Below, piece after piece: positions 1 to 4,732 of a stretch of DNA of 6,530 nt (positions are counted from its first letter, which is position 1; each line of letters starts with the position of its first letter). The DNA is from an uncultured Clostridia bacterium (lineage in GTDB: Bacteria > Bacillota > Clostridia > Christensenellales > Borkfalkiaceae): contig CANRIY010000089.1 in NCBI GenBank assembly GCA_947630775.1, positions 1 through 6,530 of the forward strand, read 5' to 3'. Under the pieces are notes generated by a model that worked only from the letters and a program-made list of their open reading frames with translations, was not told the DNA's origin and ran no database searches. Position numbers and translations under genes: made by a program.

Positions 1-283
1 CGCTCGTCACGGCGGAGAAGTCGATGAAGCCCGCCTTCGTGCGGTTCGCGATGATGTGCGCGAGCGTCGTCTTGCCGAGCCCGGGGGGGCCGTACAGGAG
101 AACGTGGTCAAGCGCCTCGCCGCGCTGTTTGGCGGCCGCCATGTAGACTTTGAGGTTCTCCTTGACCTTATCCTGCCCGACGTAATCTTCGAGCGTCCTC
201 GGGCGGAGAAGGTTTTCCTCCATGTCATATTCGTTTTTTTCACCGGAGAGGAACCGTTCCCCGCCGAATTCTTCCTCAAACAT
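1..283 (-). CDS. ruvB: RuvB N-terminal fragment, Holliday junction branch-migration ATPase (runs off window; edge looks chimeric)
   Basis: RuvB is the hexameric AAA+ motor that drives branch migration of Holliday junctions held by RuvA. The window holds the first 94 codons. The start MFEEEFGGERF has the ribosome binding site GAGGAG (290-295), which overlaps the ruvA stop codon, so translation is probably coupled. RuvB hallmarks are LRPRTLEDYVGQDKVKENL (about residues 26-44), the ALDHVLLYGPPGLGKTTLA segment and the Walker A box GPPGLGKT (65-72). After N80 (44-46) the frame reads RTKAGFIDFSAVTS. Known RuvB proteins instead continue with NEMGV and a TSGPAIE-like stretch; FSAVTS at this place is typical of RarA/MgsA, another AAA+ clamp-loader-like protein. 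The frame is open throughout. The identity of the first 80 residues is near certain. What follows at the edge is doubtful and may be a join to a different gene. Confidence 0.88.
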   Translation of the reverse strand, partial: MFEEEFGGERFLSGEKNEYDMEENLLRPRTLEDYVGQDKVKENLKVYMAAAKQRGEALDHVLLYGPPGLGKTTLAHIIANRTKAGFIDFSAVTS

Positions 284-293
284 ATGTCACTCC

Positions 294-896
294 TCACATG
301 CCTCTCAGGGCGAGAGACAGGATCTCTTCGACGCTCTTCGCCCCGCCGCCGCGGGCGCGCTCGACGGCACGGACGCTCTCCTGCCGCGTAAATCCAAGCC
401 CCATCAGCGCGGAGACCGCCTCGTCGTCCGAGGGATCCGCGGGTACGGATGCCCTGCCGCCCACGCTGTCCGCCCCGAGGAGTTCGTCCGCGGAGATCTT
501 TCCGAGAAGTTCCAATATAATGCGCTCCGCCGTCTTTTTGCCGAGCCCCTTGACGGCGCACAGCCGCTTGCTGTCTGCAGAGGCGATCGCCTCGGAGACC
601 TCGGAGGGGCGCATGGAGGAGAGCACGCTCATCGCAAGCCTTGCCCCGACGCCCTGCACGGACGTGAGCCTTAAAAAGAGCGCCTTCTCCTGCGGATCCG
701 CAAACCCGAACAGGGTAATATCGTCCTCCGACACTTTGAGATAGGTATACACCTCTCCCTCTTCCCCTTTGGGAACGCCCGAGAGGCGGGAAAACGCCGC
801 ACCCGAGCAGACGACTTCATACCCCACCCCGTTTACCTCAACGAGGACGTATGCGGGATCCAGATATTTTACCGTTCCTTTCAAGTAACCGATCAT
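294..896 (-). CDS. ruvA: RuvA, Holliday junction DNA-binding subunit
   Basis: This 200-residue protein has the usual RuvA length. RuvA tetramers clamp the four-way junction flat and load RuvB rings on two arms. The start MIGYLKGTV is the canonical family start, with AAGGAG a few bases upstream. Domain I (about 1-65) is an OB-fold ending in DDITLFGFADPQEKALF. Domain II carries two helix-hairpin-helix motifs that bind the DNA backbone: LTSVQGVGARLA (78-89) and LCAVKGLGKKTAERI (112-126). A linker rich in Ala, Ser, Asp and Gly (about 140-156) leads to domain III (about 157-200, EAVSALMGLGF and ESVRAVERA), which contacts RuvB. It lies 33 bases after ruvC and 10 bases before ruvB on the same strand, giving the order ruvC-ruvA-ruvB in one operon. 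Nothing unusual was seen in the protein. Confidence 0.97.
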   Translation of the reverse strand: MIGYLKGTVKYLDPAYVLVEVNGVGYEVVCSGAAFSRLSGVPKGEEGEVYTYLKVSEDDITLFGFADPQEKALFLRLTSVQGVGARLAMSVLSSMRPSEVSEAIASADSKRLCAVKGLGKKTAERIILELLGKISADELLGADSVGGRASVPADPSDDEAVSALMGLGFTRQESVRAVERARGGGAKSVEEILSLALRGM

Positions 897-929
897 AGAA
901 AACTCCTTCCTGTTTCCGCCGGAAAAAAT

Positions 930-1427
930 CTATCTTACGCCGAACAGCGACGAAAATCTGCTGGTAAACGCATGGCAGAGCGCGACGGCAAGGGCGTCGG
1001 CGGCGTCGTCGGGACGGGGGATCTCCTTCAGGCGCAGATGGGAAGCCGTCACCCGCTGCATCTGCTGTTTGTCCGCCGCCCCGTAGCCCGTGAGCGCCTG
1101 TTTGATCTGGTTGGGCGTATACTCGAAGATCTTCCCGCACCGCTTGTTGCAGGTGAGGAGCATCACCCCTCTCGCATGGGCGACGGCAATGCCCGTCGTG
1201 ATGTTTTTGGAGAAAAACAGCTCCTCCATGGCGGCTTCCTCGGGCGCGAATTTGTCGAAGATCGCATTGAGTTTTTCTTCAAGAATACAGAGGCGGACGG
1301 GAAAACTTTCGCCCGCGGGCGTTTTGACCGCGCCGAAGTCCACGGGGTAGCAATTCCCCCGCGCGTCCTTTTCGATGACGCCGTAGCCCATCGTGCCGTA
1401 TCCCGGATCAAGCCCCAAAATGATCAT
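930..1427 (-). CDS. ruvC: RuvC, crossover junction endodeoxyribonuclease
   Basis: RuvC is a dimeric RNase H-fold nuclease that cuts Holliday junctions symmetrically, working with RuvAB. The 165-residue length and the start MIILGLDPGYGTMGYG match the family exactly. By comparison with E. coli RuvC (D7, E66, D138, D141), the acidic residues are D7 (LGLDPG), E68 (AMEELFFSKN), D141 and D144 (DDAADALAVAL). EYTPNQIKQALTGYGAADKQ (102-121) is the conserved region following the active-site loop. It is the first gene of the ruvCAB operon. There is no Shine-Dalgarno before the ATG; the upstream bases are AAACGT directly after a -10 box, so the mRNA is probably leaderless. The start is secure because the family conserves these first residues. 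Divergent from the yggS-type gene at 1518. Confidence 0.97.
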   Translation of the reverse strand: MIILGLDPGYGTMGYGVIEKDARGNCYPVDFGAVKTPAGESFPVRLCILEEKLNAIFDKFAPEEAAMEELFFSKNITTGIAVAHARGVMLLTCNKRCGKIFEYTPNQIKQALTGYGAADKQQMQRVTASHLRLKEIPRPDDAADALAVALCHAFTSRFSSLFGVR

Positions 1428-1433
1428 ACGTTT

Positions 1434-1463
1434 ATTTTACAATAAAAAACGCCTTTCTGTCAA
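1434..1463 (-). promoter_or_regulatory. Sigma-A type promoter of ruvCAB
   Basis: Read on the minus strand, a perfect -35 TTGACA (1463-1458) is followed by an 18-base spacer and -10 TAAAAT (1439-1434). Six bases (AAACGT) separate the -10 box from the ruvC ATG, so transcription should begin at or within a base or two of the start codon. The near-consensus boxes make this the strongest promoter visible in the window. Confidence 0.8.
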
Positions 1464-1470
1464 GGGACGC

Positions 1471-1499
1471 TTGCTTTTTTTCGGGAAAAGATGTACAGT
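1471..1499 (+). promoter_or_regulatory. Candidate promoter of the yggS-phospholipase operon
   Basis: TTGCTT (1471-1476) and TACAGT (1494-1499) lie 17 bases apart and point towards the gene starting at 1518. The match to TTGACA/TATAAT is moderate. It would give a short leader that includes the GGAG at 1506-1509. The -35 is 8 bases from the -35 of the divergent ruvC promoter, so polymerases at the two sites could interfere with each other. Confidence 0.4.
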
Positions 1500-1517
1500 A
1501 ATTGCGGAGAAAACAGC

Positions 1518-2228
1518 ATGATCGAAGAAAACGTCCGTAAAATCTTACACGAGATCGAAGGCGGCAACGGGAAGGGAGAAAAGATCACCCTCGTCGCCGC
1601 GACCAAGACGCGCACGCCCGAAGAGATCTGCCGCGCGATCAAGGCGGGGATCGGGGCGGTCGGCGAAAACAAGGTACAGGAGTTCTGCGCCAAATTCGGC
1701 CTGATCGACGGCGCAGAGCGGCACTTTATCGGCAATTTGCAGACGAATAAGGTGAAATACCTCATCGGGCGGTGCGATCTCATCCACTCGGTGGGCAGTA
1801 TGCGCCTTGCGGAAGAGATCTCCCGACTGTCCGTCCGCGCAAACGTCACGCAGGACATCCTCATCGAGATCAACGTCGGCGGGGAAGCGTCCAAGGGCGG
1901 CTTCCCTTATGAAGAAGCGGAAACCGCGCGAAAGCAGATCTCCGCGCTCGGCGGGATCTCCGTCCGCGGCTTTATGGCGATGCTTCCCGAAAGCGAAGAT
2001 CTCGCCCTTCTCACCCCTCTCGCCCTGAAAATGCGCCGCCTCTTCGAGAGTGCGCGGGAGAGGGACGAAAAAATTTCATACCTCTCCATGGGAATGAGCG
2101 GCGACTGGCGCCTGTGCGTAGAGCAGGGCTCCAACATGATCCGCCTCGGCACGGCGATCTTCGGGGAGAGGAACTACGCACAGAACGTCCCGCATGATAC
2201 GGTTATTTCCCCTTCCGACGGGGAATAA
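1518..2228 (+). CDS. YggS/PLPBP-family pyridoxal 5'-phosphate homeostasis protein
   Basis: The protein has 236 residues, normal for this single-domain alanine-racemase-fold family. The family (YggS in E. coli, YlmE in Bacillus, PLPBP in humans) binds PLP without a known catalytic reaction and buffers the PLP supply. The PLP lysine is K30 in LVAATKTRTPEEI. Other family blocks are AVGENKVQEF (48-57), HFIGNLQTNK (69-78), IHSVGS (89-94), LIEINVGGEASKGGF (115-129), the phosphate-binding LSMGMSGDW (189-197) and IRLGTAIFGER (208-218). The ATG at 1518 is preferred over the in-frame ATG at 1491, because 1518 has GGAG 8 bases upstream and 1491 falls inside the candidate promoter. In many Firmicutes this gene precedes sepF; here it precedes a phospholipase-like gene instead, 19 bases downstream, so the two are probably co-transcribed. 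Confidence 0.95.
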   Translation: MIEENVRKILHEIEGGNGKGEKITLVAATKTRTPEEICRAIKAGIGAVGENKVQEFCAKFGLIDGAERHFIGNLQTNKVKYLIGRCDLIHSVGSMRLAEEISRLSVRANVTQDILIEINVGGEASKGGFPYEEAETARKQISALGGISVRGFMAMLPESEDLALLTPLALKMRRLFESARERDEKISYLSMGMSGDWRLCVEQGSNMIRLGTAIFGERNYAQNVPHDTVISPSDGE

Positions 2229-2247
2229 AGGAGGAGAAGGAGAACTT

Positions 2248-3081
2248 ATGCCGTCCGCTATTACACATGAACTCATTGCAAAGAGCGCCCTCGCCCTTCT
2301 TCCCAAAGAGGAGCGGGCATTCGCGGAAGCCGCGCCCGAGTATTTTTATTTAGGGGCGCAGGGTCCCGACCTCTTTTTCTTCTACCGTCCCCTCTCGAAG
2401 GAATACAACTTCGGAAAACTCCTGCACCGCGGAAGGCTGTACGAATGGTTTTCGGCGCTCCTCGAAGGCTTAAAAACACGGCAGGGAGAGACGCTCGAAA
2501 AGTGCCGCGCCTATGCGCTGGGATTTTGCACCCACCTTGAGGGGGATTCATCCTTCCACCCCTTCGTCTATACCTATATGGCGGAAAATCATCTCAAAAA
2601 ACGGGAGCACCAGCGGATCGAGAACGACTGGGACGTCTATTTTGCGGCGACCTTGGAAGAAAAGACGGTCTACGGGTACGATTTTCCCTTCGATCTGAAA
2701 AAAATCGCCCGCGAAGGCGTCCTGTACGGGTATGTTTCCGAAGCCGCCGCCCGCATGGGCAGGACATTCCAAAAGAGGGCGTTTTCGCAGATGATGCTTC
2801 TCTTCCGCCGCTACCTCATTCATTTTCACAAGAGACATTTGCGTTTTCTTTTGCCCTTTGCCTCCAAGCTCTACCCCAAAAAGATCCCCGATCGGGGCGT
2901 GATCGGGGGAGAAGAATTTTTCAGGCAGAGCGGAGAAAAGGCGGCGGACGCGGACGACTTATTCCTCGCCTCGGCAGACGCCGCCGCCCGCCGCATGCAG
3001 GATTTTTTACGGGCGGTTGAAGGGTCACCTCTCCCCCACACCTTCTCGCGCCACCTCTTGACGGGAGAATTGATGGATTGA
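2248..3081 (+). CDS. Zinc-dependent phospholipase C-family protein, no signal peptide
   Basis: A 277-residue protein resembling the zinc-dependent phospholipase C domain family (Pfam Zn_dep_PLPC). Potential metal ligands occur in family-like order: H7 (ITHELIAKSAL), D41 (YLGAQGPDLFFF), H60, H96 and D100 (FCTHLEGDSSFHPF, with H104), then H121, E125 and D127/D129 (HQRIENDWDV). The N-terminal ATHE/GPD and mid-protein HLEGDSSFH blocks are the strongest evidence. There is no signal peptide and no membrane segment, so it is probably cytosolic, unlike the secreted clostridial alpha-toxin. Such intracellular members are common in Clostridia and their substrates are unknown. The ATG at 2248 is chosen because AGGAGGAG and AAGGAG (2229-2242) lie just upstream. 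An upstream in-frame ATG at 2194 lies inside the preceding gene and was rejected. It follows the PLP-binding gene by 19 bases; no functional link between the two is known. Confidence 0.85.
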   Translation: MPSAITHELIAKSALALLPKEERAFAEAAPEYFYLGAQGPDLFFFYRPLSKEYNFGKLLHRGRLYEWFSALLEGLKTRQGETLEKCRAYALGFCTHLEGDSSFHPFVYTYMAENHLKKREHQRIENDWDVYFAATLEEKTVYGYDFPFDLKKIAREGVLYGYVSEAAARMGRTFQKRAFSQMMLLFRRYLIHFHKRHLRFLLPFASKLYPKKIPDRGVIGGEEFFRQSGEKAADADDLFLASADAAARRMQDFLRAVEGSPLPHTFSRHLLTGELMD

Positions 3082-3090
3082 GGGGGACCC

Positions 3091-3327
3091 CAAGCCCTAC
3101 CCCCTCTGGGGGGGAGGGTGGCACGGCACAAGCCGTGACGGATGGAGGGGGAGTAAGGTTGGCATGATCCCCCCCACCACCGCCTGCGGCGGAGCCGTCT
3201 CGGGTAGGTAGCGTCCTGCCCTCGGTCACCGTTCGCGCCTCTGATGCGCTCACTCATGTCGCAACGCGCCAAGGATTATCAATCCTTGGCAGGACGCGTT
3301 GCTCCACCCCAGAGGGGGTAGGCCTTG
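3091..3327. repeat. MITE-like element with 21-bp terminal inverted repeats
   Basis: The left end 3091-3111 (core TACCCCCTCTGGGG) and the right end 3307-3327 (core CCCCAGAGGGGGTA) are inverted copies matching at 20 of 21 positions. The interior of about 195 bases has no credible gene but several hairpins: CACGGC-ACAA-GCCGTG (3122-3137), CCGCC-TGC-GGCGG (3180-3192) and the long stem at 3261-3302. No target-site duplication is visible next to the ends. It could be a non-autonomous mobile element or a dispersed structured repeat. That it occurs elsewhere in the genome is an inference and cannot be shown from one copy. Confidence 0.6.
3261..3302. repeat. Long hairpin inside the inverted-repeat element
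   Basis: GCAACGCG (3261-3268) and CCAAGGATT (3269-3277) pair with AATCCTTGG (3281-3289) and CGCGTTGC (3295-3302). This makes a 17-bp stem with a 3-base loop ATC and a one-sided bulge CAGGA (3290-3294). No run of T follows on either strand, so it is not a simple intrinsic terminator. Confidence 0.75.
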
Positions 3328-3384
3328 TGCAGAGCGACGGGGCGAGCAAAGAAATGAACGAAACATTCCAAATTACGGCGCGAA

Positions 3385-3402
3385 GCAAAACCACGCTTTT
3401 GC
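3385..3402. repeat. Small hairpin preceding first 33-base box
   Basis: GCAAAA (3385-3390) pairs with TTTTGC (3397-3402) around a 6-base loop. It lies 8 bases before the first 33-base box, the position taken by the 3583-3601 hairpin in the second unit, though the stem sequences are unrelated. Confidence 0.5.
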
Positions 3403-3410
3403 GGCAGCGC

Positions 3411-3443
3411 ACTCAATTTGCCGAACCCTTTCGGCTTAATGTC
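3411..3443 (+). repeat. 33-base direct repeat, copy 1
   Basis: It matches 3609-3641 at 31 of 33 positions. It starts ACTCAATTTG and ends CGGCTTAATGTC. Its centre forms the hairpin GCCGAA-CCCT-TTCGGC (3420-3435). Confidence 0.85.
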
Positions 3444-3480
3444 CTGTGAAACAGAACGGGGACGGCCGAATCGCTTCTAC

Positions 3481-3581
3481 AAGGCAAATTCACTAACCCC
3501 TCGCTCGTATTTATTTTGAAAGTCCGCCCTACTCGGGCGGACTTTCATAAAGAAATCGAGCGAAATAAAATCACTTGCCTT
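3481..3581. repeat. Nested palindrome, copy 1, three concentric stems
   Basis: The outer stem is AAGGCAA (3481-3487) with TTGCCTT (3575-3581). The middle stem is TCGCTCG (3501-3507) with CGAGCGA (3557-3563). The inner stem is a 13-bp perfect pair, 3517-3529 with 3535-3547, around the 5-base loop TACTC. The flanks CCTCGCTCGTATTTATTTTG (3499-3518) and AAAGAAATCGAGCGAAA (3549-3565) recur in copy 2. The inner stem is followed by A-rich rather than T-rich sequence on both strands, so it does not look like a terminator. Confidence 0.75.
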
Positions 3582-3582
3582 A

Positions 3583-3601
3583 GGCGGAATTCACTTCCGC
3601 C
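3583..3601. repeat. Small hairpin preceding second 33-base box
   Basis: GGCGGAA (3583-3589) pairs perfectly with TTCCGCC (3595-3601) around the 5-base loop TTCAC. It stands 7 bases before the second 33-base box. Confidence 0.65.
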
Positions 3602-3608
3602 GTGGGCG

Positions 3609-3641
3609 ACTCAATTTGTCGAACCCCTTCGGCTTAATGTC
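3609..3641 (+). repeat. 33-base direct repeat, copy 2
   Basis: It differs from copy 1 at two positions, both compatible with the same plus-strand hairpin. The stem becomes GTCGAA-CCCC-TTCGGC (3618-3633), with one C-G pair turned into a U-G wobble and one change inside the loop. Confidence 0.85.
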
Positions 3642-3689
3642 GTAACAAGCGTACGAGACAGTGACTCAATATCCCAAAAATGTAACTTT

Positions 3690-3753
3690 CCTCGCTCGTA
3701 TTTGTTTTGCGCTCGCGCCGACAAGGCGCGAGCGCAAAAGAAATCGAGCGAAA
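3690..3753. repeat. Nested palindrome, copy 2, adjoining the queH 3' end
   Basis: The outer stem TCGCTCG (3692-3698) with CGAGCGA (3745-3751) and its flanks are nearly identical to copy 1. The inner stem is a perfect 15-bp pair, TTTTGCGCTCGCGCC (3705-3719) with 3725-3739, around the 5-base loop GACAA. The GC-rich core is unrelated to that of copy 1. It begins 4 bases beyond the queH stop codon on the transcribed side and may shape the 3' end of queH mRNA, although no T-run follows the stem. Confidence 0.75.
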
Positions 3754-3757
3754 AATC

Positions 3758-4345
3758 TCATCTCTTCGAATAAACGCATCCGCAGTAGTTCTGGCGGTAA
3801 AGGCCGTACTCCCGCGAGAGCTCTACGGAGCGCAGATATCCGCCCCGCTTTTTGAAATCGGACGGAAGGTAGGTTAGGCCGTACTTTTCCGCCGCCGCAA
3901 ACCCGATTTGATTGATCGCGTCGCTGTTTTTGAGCGGGGAGACGGTGAGCGTCGTCCCGAATAAGCCGAACCCGTGCTCCTTTGCGGCCGCCGCCGTCCT
4001 CCCGAGGCGGAGCGCAAAACAGCGCATGCACCGTGCGCCGCCCTCCTTTTCGTTCTCATAGCCGCGGGCGACGGCGGCAAACGCCTCGCTCTCGTAGCCG
4101 CAGTCGAGAAGGTCGGCAAGCCCAGTCTCTTTCAAGAGCCGCACCTGCTCCCCCTTGCGGCGGAGGTACTCCTCTTCGCTGTCGAGATTGGGGTTGAAGT
4201 AAAAGACCGTCGTCTTTACGATCGGCGCGACCTGCGTGAGGCAATACGAGGAGCAGGGCGCACAGCAGCTGTGCAGAAGGAGCCGCTCCCCCGCATGCGC
4301 CTTTAAGACGGCGAGCATTTCTTTGTCGTAATTGACTCTGTTCAT
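3758..4345 (-). CDS. queH: QueH, epoxyqueuosine reductase
   Basis: QueH performs the last step of queuosine synthesis, reducing epoxyqueuosine at tRNA position 34, and replaces the unrelated cobalamin-dependent QueG. The 195-residue protein has the family's cysteine pattern: LLLHSCCAPCSSYC with C27, C28, C31 and C35, then GGARCMRCFALRL with C106 and C109, and a C-terminal NYCGCVYS with C188 and C190. In the family, the CC pair and the CxxC pair bind an Fe-S cluster and a further metal. Other matches are FYFNPNLDSEEEY (48-60), FGTTLTVSPLKNSDAIN (129-145) and FKKRGGYLRSVELSREYGLYRQ (164-185). The ATG at 4345 is preferred, because AAGAGG lies 9 bases upstream; an in-frame TTG at 4351 would add two residues. 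This ribosome binding site lies in the 3' arm of a hairpin. No other queuosine gene and no preQ1 riboswitch is visible nearby. Confidence 0.95.
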   Translation of the reverse strand: MNRVNYDKEMLAVLKAHAGERLLLHSCCAPCSSYCLTQVAPIVKTTVFYFNPNLDSEEEYLRRKGEQVRLLKETGLADLLDCGYESEAFAAVARGYENEKEGGARCMRCFALRLGRTAAAAKEHGFGLFGTTLTVSPLKNSDAINQIGFAAAEKYGLTYLPSDFKKRGGYLRSVELSREYGLYRQNYCGCVYSKR

Positions 4346-4374
4346 AAACAAAAGCCTCTTCGCGCGGAAGAGGC
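4346..4374 (-). terminator. Terminator-like hairpin that also covers the queH ribosome binding site
   Basis: On the minus strand GCCTCTTC (4374-4367), loop CGCGC, and GAAGAGGC (4361-4354) form a perfect 8-bp stem followed by TTTTGTTT and then at once the queH ATG. It begins 22 bases after the DUF1292 stop codon, so it fits an intrinsic terminator for ruvX-DUF1292. The 3' arm contains AAGAGG, the only Shine-Dalgarno of queH, so the folded form would also block queH translation. Confidence 0.65.
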
Positions 4375-4396
4375 GTGATTTTTTCTGCTGAAGCGC

Positions 4397-4732
4397 TTAC
4401 TCCCCGCCGCCGTCGAGTTCCGCCGCTTCGTCCGCGTCCTCGAAATCCTCGTACTGGTTGCAAAACTCCGCAAATACTTCGTCAAGAAGTTCGTCGTCCT
4501 CGATGGTCTCGAGCTCTTCGTTGTCCTCGTCGCCGACGATATGGTAGATGGCGATCTCCTCGCCCTCATCATCATTCTCCGCTTCGGCGGCTTCCTCGGC
4601 GGGGGCGAGCGCGATATACCACTCCCCCTTGTATTCAAAGGTCATCAGGTGCTCGAACTTCAGGGTGTTGCCGTCCTCGTCCACAAGCTCGACGAGGCTG
4701 TCGTCATCATAGTTGTTGCTTTCTTCGATCAT
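4397..4732 (-). CDS. DUF1292 family acidic protein (YrzB-like)
   Basis: A 111-residue, very acidic soluble protein of unknown function. The family core runs from about residue 11 to 67: SLVELVDEDGNTLKFEHL, then FEYKGEWYIALAP (32-44) and IAIYHIVGDED (60-70), which is the usual order in DUF1292 proteins. The tail (71-111) is mostly Glu and Asp and ends DGGGE. The start has an excellent ribosome binding site, AAAGGAGG, 6 bases before the ATG. The ATG overlaps the ruvX stop as ATGA, and the ribosome binding site lies inside the ruvX coding end, so the two are translationally coupled. The same neighbour pair (yrrK-yrzB) is found in Bacillus, which supports the family call. No biochemical role can be given. 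Confidence 0.9.
   Translation of the reverse strand: MIEESNNYDDDSLVELVDEDGNTLKFEHLMTFEYKGEWYIALAPAEEAAEAENDDEGEEIAIYHIVGDEDNEELETIEDDELLDEVFAEFCNQYEDFEDADEAAELDGGGE

Larger units (their letters stand above)
3348..3753. repeat. Tandem array of about two and a half structured repeat units
   Basis: The same elements recur in the same order at about 190-200 base spacing: an AAAGAAAT-type box, a small hairpin, a 33-base box, then a CTCGCTCG-flanked palindrome. Box copies start at 3348 (degenerate, AAAGAAATGAACGAAA), 3549 and 3737. The 33-base boxes start at 3411 and 3609, and the palindromes at 3499 and 3690. Sequence between the boxes has diverged much more than the boxes, which suggests selection on, or a mobile origin of, the boxes and stems. 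The first unit looks truncated next to the inverted-repeat element. Confidence 0.65.
3082..3757. other. Gene-free, repeat-filled intergenic region between convergent genes
   Basis: The phospholipase-like gene (plus strand) and queH (minus strand) converge on this stretch of about 675 bases. Open frames inside it follow repeat arms and hairpins, lack ribosome binding sites and resemble no protein family, so none is annotated. The contents are a 237-bp element with terminal inverted repeats (3091-3327), then a tandem set of conserved boxes and palindromes (3348-3753). The last palindrome ends 4 bases before the queH stop codon. Confidence 0.85.

Noticed and set aside
222..744. Long plus-strand frames opposite ruvA
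   Set aside because: GC-rich antisense shadows; ruvA on the other strand has full-length family matches and a good start.
2194..2247. Upstream in-frame start for the phospholipase-like gene
   Set aside because: It lies inside the preceding gene with no family-like residues, whereas the ATG at 2248 has two strong Shine-Dalgarno sequences.
2871..3272. Open frames on the minus strand across the inverted-repeat element and the end of the phospholipase-like gene
   Set aside because: Low-complexity Pro/Gly/Arg-rich translation of GC-rich repeats, antisense to a convincing gene; looks like a phantom protein.
3705..3739. Intrinsic terminator of queH
   Set aside because: The stem is strong, but it is followed by A-rich rather than T-rich sequence on both strands.
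3385..3751. Integron attC-like cassette array
   Set aside because: The palindromes recall attC folding, but no paired RYYYAAC/GTTRRRY core sites, cassette genes or integrase were found.
3348..3753. CRISPR array
   Set aside because: Only two to three repeats at about 195-base spacing, with conserved boxes of mixed kinds and no cas genes.
3516..3773. Open frame of 85 codons on the plus strand through the repeat array
   Set aside because: It is built from the palindrome and box sequences, has no ribosome binding site, matches no family, and runs into the queH 3' end antisense.
4346..4396. preQ1 riboswitch before queH
   Set aside because: The 51-base gap contains only the simple 8-bp hairpin and shows no preQ1-type pseudoknot sequence.
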